Origin: Bradyrhizobium diversitatis
GTDB lineage: Bacteria; Pseudomonadota; Alphaproteobacteria; Rhizobiales; Xanthobacteraceae
DNA length: 64,000 nucleotides
NCBI RefSeq assembly: GCF_016031635.1
Contig: NZ_JACEGD010000016.1
Location: 62,001 to 126,000, forward strand
Direction: 5' to 3'
Under the pieces are notes generated by a model that was not told where the DNA came from, did not search any database, and saw only the letters and a list, made by a program, of their open reading frames with translations. Positions 59,774-64,000 of the stretch are shown here, in pieces (the first letter of the stretch is position 1; each line of letters begins with the position of its first letter). The translations under genes and the position numbers were made by a program.

Positions 59774-60997
59774 CTAGTCCACCGCCTTCGTCACGATGCG
59801 GATCTCCGACGTCAGTGTCCGGTGCACCGGGCACTTGTCGGCGATCTCCATCAGCTTCTTGCGTTGCTCGGCATCGAGGGCGCCGTCCATCGTGATGTCG
59901 CGCTCGATCTGGTCGAGCATGCCGTCGCGGGTCTCGCATTCTTCGCAGTCCTTTGCGTAGATCTTGGAATGCTTCAGCGTGACGGTCACGCGCTCGAGCG
60001 GCAGTGACTTGCGGTCGGCATAGAGGCGCATGGTCATGGAGGTACAGGCGCCGAGGCCGGCGAGCAGGAAGTCATACGGGCCGGGCCCCGCATCGGCGCC
60101 GCCGGCCGCGACCGGCTCGTCGGCCACCAGATGATGCGGCCCGACGGTGATGATCTGGTTGAACTTGCTCTTGCGGGTCTCCTGCACCACGACCTTTCGC
60201 GGATCCTCGGGTAGATCCATCGCTTTTGCGGGCTTTGCTGCGTCAATGTAGCGGCTCGCCCAGGCCGCGATCACGTCGGCCGCGTAAAGCGCGTCGGTGG
60301 GCTTCGTCAGCAGATGATCGGCATGATCGAGCGAGACGAAGCTCTTGGGATGCTTCGCCGCAACGAAGATCTTCGTCGCATTGTCGATGCCGACGGTGTC
60401 GTCGACAGGCGAATGCATCACCAGCAGCGCCTTGTGCAGGCCGGTGACGTCCTTCATCAGCTCGTGCTCGGCGATGTCGTCGAGGAATTCACGCCTGATC
60501 CGGAACGGACGTCCCGCAAGCGAGACTTCGACCTCGCCCTCGGCGCGGATCTTGTCGATATGCTCCTTGAACAGACCGGTGACGTGGGCGGGATCGGACG
60601 GCGCCGCGATGGCCACGACCGCCCTGGCTTCGGGGATCTGTCCTGCTGCCGCGAGGATCGCGGCACCCCCGAGGCTGTGGCCGATCAGGATCGACGGCGC
60701 CTTGCGGATGCTGCGCAGATGATCGGCCGCGCGCACGAGATCGGCGACATTGGAGGAGAACGTCGAATTGGCGAAATCGCCCTCGCTGGAGCCGAGCCCG
60801 GTGAAGTCGAACCGCAGCACCGCAATGCCTTTGGCGGCGAGCGCGACCGCGATGCGCTTGGCCGCCAGCGCGTCCTTGCCGCAGGTGAAGCAATGCGCGA
60901 ACAGCGCGAACGCCGCGGCCTCGCCGTCAGGCAGCTCCAGCGCGGCCGAGAGCTGATGGCCGCCTTCTCCGGTGAATTGAAAGCGTTCGGTCGGCAT
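59774..60997 (-). CDS. Alpha/beta hydrolase-OsmC fusion protein
   Basis: 407 residues, a known bifunctional architecture. The N-terminal hydrolase (1-~255) has FDFTGLGSSEGDF, elbow GHSLGGAA (Ser), MHSPVDDTVGIDNA (Asp) and DHADHLL (His). The C-terminal OsmC/Ohr-like domain (~265-407) holds the two redox cysteines in LAGLGACTSMTM and DKCPVHRTL. OsmC proteins reduce organic hydroperoxides. GGGGGAA precedes the ATG. It is upstream of nothing in an obvious operon and convergent with the MocR gene. Confidence 0.9.
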   Translation of the reverse strand: MPTERFQFTGEGGHQLSAALELPDGEAAAFALFAHCFTCGKDALAAKRIAVALAAKGIAVLRFDFTGLGSSEGDFANSTFSSNVADLVRAADHLRSIRKAPSILIGHSLGGAAILAAAGQIPEARAVVAIAAPSDPAHVTGLFKEHIDKIRAEGEVEVSLAGRPFRIRREFLDDIAEHELMKDVTGLHKALLVMHSPVDDTVGIDNATKIFVAAKHPKSFVSLDHADHLLTKPTDALYAADVIAAWASRYIDAAKPAKAMDLPEDPRKVVVQETRKSKFNQIITVGPHHLVADEPVAAGGADAGPGPYDFLLAGLGACTSMTMRLYADRKSLPLERVTVTLKHSKIYAKDCEECETRDGMLDQIERDITMDGALDAEQRKKLMEIADKCPVHRTLTSEIRIVTKAVD

Positions 60998-61022
60998 GGG
61001 CTTCCCCCGTCCTTGCTAGAAC

Positions 61023-61682
61023 TTAATCGCCCGAATAGCGTTGTTCGGCCCAGGGATCGCCGCGGTTATGATAGCCGCGGACTTCCCAGAAGCCCGGCGC
61101 GTCCTCGGTCAGGAATTCGATGGCCTGGAGCCATTTGGCGCTCTTCCAGAAATACAGATGCGGCACCACCAGCCGCACCGGGCCGCCATGCTCCTCGCTC
61201 AGGGGCTGGCCCGACCAGCTATGGGCGAGCAGCGCGTCCTCGGCGGCGAAGTCTTCCAGTGGGAGGTTGGTGGTGTAGCCGTCGTAGGAATGCAACACGA
61301 CGAAGCGCGCATCCTCGCGCGGCTGACAGGCCGCGAGCAGCTCGCGCGTCGCGAGTCCCTCCCATTCATTGTCGTAGCGCGACCAAGTCGTCACGCAGTG
61401 GATATCGGAGGTGAACCGCGCCTGCTTCTGTGCGATGAACTCGTCGAAGGTCCAGAACACGGGGGTTTCGATCGCGCCGTAGACGTCGAGCCGCCAGCGC
61501 TCGCGCGAGACCGGCGGTACGACGCCCAGATCGAGCACCGGCCAGTCCTTGGTGAGGTGCTGACCGGGCGGCAGGCGCTGATCTTCCGGACGCGTGATCT
61601 TGCCGGTGAGGAACCGGCCCTCGCGCGCCCACTTCTCCTTGGTGCGCGTCAGCTTGCTGTCGGATGGCGTCTCGTCGGTCAT
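61023..61682 (-). CDS. Sulfite-oxidase-like molybdopterin oxidoreductase
   Basis: 219 residues, the short form with only the molybdopterin-binding SUOX fold. The Mo-coordinating cysteine is C96 in FTSDIHCVTTWSRYDNEWEG. GPVRLVVPHLYFWKSAKWLQAIEF is another family block. No twin-arginine signal is seen, so it is cytoplasmic, unlike MsrP/YedY. The natural substrate of these proteins is generally unknown. It is three bases after the MHS transporter gene, so they are likely co-transcribed. Confidence 0.88.
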   Translation of the reverse strand: MTDETPSDSKLTRTKEKWAREGRFLTGKITRPEDQRLPPGQHLTKDWPVLDLGVVPPVSRERWRLDVYGAIETPVFWTFDEFIAQKQARFTSDIHCVTTWSRYDNEWEGLATRELLAACQPREDARFVVLHSYDGYTTNLPLEDFAAEDALLAHSWSGQPLSEEHGGPVRLVVPHLYFWKSAKWLQAIEFLTEDAPGFWEVRGYHNRGDPWAEQRYSGD

Positions 61683-61685
61683 GGC

Positions 61686-63008
61686 CTACTCGTGCCGATG
61701 CATTGCGGAGGCGTGCTTGGTATCGCGCATGGTTGAATAGATGATCAGCGACAGGCAGATGATGCCACTGAGATAGAAATAGAACCATTCCTCGTGCCCG
61801 ATGCTTTTGAAATAGAGCGCGATCGCCGGCGCCGTGCCTCCGAAGATCGAGACCGTGATGGCATAGGGCAGGCCGACGCCGAGGGCGCGGACGTTGGTCG
61901 GGAATAATTCAGCCTTCACCACGGCGTTGATCGAGGTGTAGCCAGCAACGAACAGCCAGGCGGCGCAGATCAGGATGAACGCCATGAAGGGCGATTTCGT
62001 CTCCTTCAGCGCCATCAGCAGCGGAACGGTCGCGAGCGTGCCGGCGACGCCGAAGAAGATCAGCAGCGGCTTGCGGCCGATCTTGTCGGAGATCGCGCCG
62101 TAGATCGGCTGGAGGATGGTTGCGAAAATCAGCGTGCCGAAGATCACGAAGGTGGTCTGGTCCTCGGTCAGCCCGACCGAAAGCTTGACGAAGGTCTGCA
62201 TGTAGGTGGTGAAAGTGTAGAACGCCGCGGTGCCGCCGGCGGTGAGGCCGACGACCAGCAAGAGCTCGCGCGGATAGCGCAGCAGATTGGTGATCGAGCC
62301 GGTCGTCTTCACCACCTTCCTGGCCTCTTCGAAGGCCTCGGTCTCGTGCAGGCCGCGCCGCATCACTGCGGCGAAGATCGCCAGCAGCGCGCCGATCGCG
62401 AAGGGGATGCGCCAGCCCCAGGCCTTCAGCTCTTCCGGTGTGAGGAAGACCTTTTGCAGGAGCAGCAGCACGATGATCGCGGTGAGCTGGCCTCCGATCA
62501 GCGTGACGTACTGGAAGCTAGAATAGAAACCGCGATGCTTGGGATCGGCGACTTCGCTGAGATACGTGGCGCTGGCGCCGTATTCGCCGCCGAGGCTCAG
62601 GCCCTCGATAACGCGGGCGAGCGCGAGGATCACCGGCGCGGCGAAGCCGATCGTGGCATAGGTCGGCGTCAGCGCGATGATCAGCGAGCCGAAGCACATG
62701 AAGACGACGGACAGGGTCAGCGAGATGCGCCGGCCGAAATGGTCGGCGAGATAGCCGAAGAACCAGCCGCCCAGGGGCCGCATCAGGAAGGTCGCCGCGA
62801 ACACGACGGCGACATTCAATTGCTGCACGACAGGGTCGTTGCCGGGAAAGAAGGCGGGAGCGAAATAGAGCGCGAATGCCGTATAGGCGTAGAAATCGTA
62901 CCACTCGACGAGGTTGCCGATGGAGCCGATGAAGATCGCCTTGATCCGCCGCTCGGCGTCGGCGACGTCAAAAGTCTCGGAGGCCGGTTGGATTGCTTGC
63001 TCTGTCAC
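61686..63008 (-). CDS. MHS family (MFS) metabolite:H+ symporter
   Basis: About 440 residues from GTG 63008 (GGAAGG six bases upstream). The twelve-helix MFS fold has the MHS pattern: GNLVEWYDFYAYTAFALYFAPAFFP, RPLGGWFFGYLADHFGRR, ARVIEGLSLGGEYGASATYLSE and a second-half KIGRKPLL. Members import dicarboxylates, shikimate, proline/betaine or 2-oxoglutarate. The longer upstream frame overlaps the P450 gene and is not used. It is likely in an operon with the sulfite-oxidase-like gene. Confidence 0.9.
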   Translation of the reverse strand: MTEQAIQPASETFDVADAERRIKAIFIGSIGNLVEWYDFYAYTAFALYFAPAFFPGNDPVVQQLNVAVVFAATFLMRPLGGWFFGYLADHFGRRISLTLSVVFMCFGSLIIALTPTYATIGFAAPVILALARVIEGLSLGGEYGASATYLSEVADPKHRGFYSSFQYVTLIGGQLTAIIVLLLLQKVFLTPEELKAWGWRIPFAIGALLAIFAAVMRRGLHETEAFEEARKVVKTTGSITNLLRYPRELLLVVGLTAGGTAAFYTFTTYMQTFVKLSVGLTEDQTTFVIFGTLIFATILQPIYGAISDKIGRKPLLIFFGVAGTLATVPLLMALKETKSPFMAFILICAAWLFVAGYTSINAVVKAELFPTNVRALGVGLPYAITVSIFGGTAPAIALYFKSIGHEEWFYFYLSGIICLSLIIYSTMRDTKHASAMHRHE

Positions 63009-63043
63009 GTCCGGCCTTCCGCTTCCTTTTGTCTGGGGAAGGC

Positions 63044-64000
63044 CTACATCGCCTTTCCCAGCAAAAATGGCAACTGTCGGGGGCCTCTCACCGTGCCCTG
63101 TGACCAGGTCACGGTGCCTGCCGGATCGAGGCGGAAGTCCGGAATCCGCTTCAGCCATTCCTCCAGCGCAACCTGCATCTCCATTCGCGCAAGGTTGGAA
63201 CCGACGCACCGATGAATGCCGAGGCCGAAGGCAGCGTGGCGGTTCTCGCGGCGGTCGATCACGACTTTGTCAGCGTTCGGAAACATCTTGGGGTCGCGAT
63301 TGGCGGCCGGGAAGGACAACAGCACCATGTTGCCGGGCTTCACCGGACAACCCGAGACCGTGGTTTCCTTGACCACCTCGCGCGCCATCGTCACCGGCGA
63401 ATAGGCGCGCAGCAGCTCCTCGACCGCGGTCGGGATCAGCCCGGGCTCGGCGATCAGCCGCGCGCGGTCGGCCGGCGTCTTCGCAAGATGCCAGAGCGAG
63501 GAGCCGATTGCGCTCCATGTGGTGTCGATGCCAGCGATCAGAAGCAGGCGCAGCGAGCCCAGCACATGGGAGTCTTCGAGCGGATTGCCTTGCTTGTCCC
63601 TGGCGTTCATCAGATAGGAGATCAGGTCGTCGCTGGGCTTGTTCTTGCGCGTTTCGATGTGGCCGCTGAAATAGGCGGTCATCTCCTGCACGGCCTGGAG
63701 CAGCTTGCTCTCGTCCTTGATGCCGAGCTCGAGGATCATGTGAATCCAGTTGATGAAAAGGTCGCTGTCGCTCTCGGGAATGCCGAGCATGTGCGCGATC
63801 GCCCGAACCGGGATGTATTTGCTGTAACGTGCGGCGGCGTCGACCTTGCCGTCGGCGATAAACTCGTCGATCAGTTCGTTGCAGATGGCACGAACCCGCG
63901 GTTCGAGCTTCTTCATCGCGTCCGGCGTGAAAGGCGGCAGCAGCAATTGCTTGGCCGGCTTGTGCTCGGGCGGGTCCGAGGTGATCGGCGGCGCCGCGTT
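63044..64000 (-). CDS. Cytochrome P450 (5' end beyond window)
   Basis: The frame is open to the right window edge, giving at least 318 residues of a bacterial P450; the TTG at 63946 is internal, since the residues before it (SDPPEHKPAKQLLLPPFTP) are typical P450 sequence. Seen: I-helix LLIAGIDTTWSA, ExxR in VEELLRAYSPV, heme loop FGLGIHRCVG with the Cys ligand. It is a soluble class needing separate redox partners. It is upstream of the MHS transporter on the same strand, 35 bases apart, and may be co-transcribed with it. It is distinct from the P450 at 7.5 kb. Confidence 0.88.
   Translation of the reverse strand, partial: NAAPPITSDPPEHKPAKQLLLPPFTPDAMKKLEPRVRAICNELIDEFIADGKVDAAARYSKYIPVRAIAHMLGIPESDSDLFINWIHMILELGIKDESKLLQAVQEMTAYFSGHIETRKNKPSDDLISYLMNARDKQGNPLEDSHVLGSLRLLLIAGIDTTWSAIGSSLWHLAKTPADRARLIAEPGLIPTAVEELLRAYSPVTMAREVVKETTVSGCPVKPGNMVLLSFPAANRDPKMFPNADKVVIDRRENRHAAFGLGIHRCVGSNLARMEMQVALEEWLKRIPDFRLDPAGTVTWSQGTVRGPRQLPFLLGKAM

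Noticed and set aside
61023..63008. YedY/MsrP-type periplasmic methionine sulfoxide reductase system
   Set aside because: The molybdopterin protein has no Tat signal and its operon partner is an MHS symporter, not the heme membrane protein MsrQ/YedZ.
1..64000. tRNA, rRNA, CRISPR, prophage or insertion-sequence features
   Set aside because: No cloverleaf, rRNA-like, spacer-repeat array or transposase/integrase sequence was seen on either strand; short hairpins belong to the repeat families listed.

Overview
The window is a GC-rich, gene-dense stretch of an alphaproteobacterial chromosome, most likely from Bradyrhizobium or a close relative. The basis is codon and base composition, typical Bradyrhizobium intergenic palindromes (copies starting with CGTCATTGCGAG or CGTCATTCCGGG), a CYP102-type fused P450, a compact PHA synthase next to a phasin, and a paaABCDE cluster. 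The genus is an inference; no rRNA, tRNA, CRISPR array, phage or insertion sequence was recognised. There are about 57 genes, two of them cut by the window edges.

Layout. 1-4.0 kb: a sugar or sugar-acid catabolic operon (enolase-superfamily C-terminus, Gfo/Idh/MocA oxidoreductase, DUF993 aldolase-like protein, sugar isomerase). 4.0-9.4 kb: a periplasmic Spy-like protein, ornithine aminotransferase, a P450, and a two-subunit ThDP decarboxylase. 9.4-15.3 kb: a TetR-controlled RND efflux operon with a clear operator. 15.3-19.1 kb: a Cache-domain histidine kinase, a stand-alone receiver and a receiver-adenylate cyclase, translationally coupled. 19.1-34.0 kb: on the minus strand, two complete oligopeptide/glutathione-type ABC transporters flank gamma-glutamyltransferase and a DUF1028 protein. 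34.3-48.3 kb: a lipid and carbon-storage region (DUF6489, two paralogous hydrolases, WS/DGAT acyltransferase, epoxide hydrolase, CYP102-type P450-reductase, PhaE/PhaR-like subunit, PhaC, acetyltransferase, phasin, DUF445). 48.5-55.1 kb: phenylacetate degradation (paaX, paaABCDE, paaI, paaK). 55.2-64 kb: mixed genes (MDR oxidoreductase, YeeE/YedE transporter, DMT exporter with a divergent MocR regulator, hydrolase-OsmC fusion, sulfite-oxidase-like protein, MHS transporter, a partial P450).

How they may work together. The storage region holds genes for PHA synthesis (phaC plus small subunit, phasin), neutral lipid formation (WS/DGAT) and fatty-acid oxidation (CYP102 and epoxide hydrolase). A palindromic core TGCRNYGCA, which I recall as the PhaR-binding site of B. 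diazoefficiens, occurs upstream of the phasin (two copies), of the DUF6489-hydrolase operon, of paaI (core only) and, as a pair, of the TetR-RND operon. A PhaR-type regulon joining these loci is the most interesting hypothesis here. Second comes the double ABC transporter around GGT/DUF1028, which looks like a dedicated system for gamma-glutamyl or other modified peptides.
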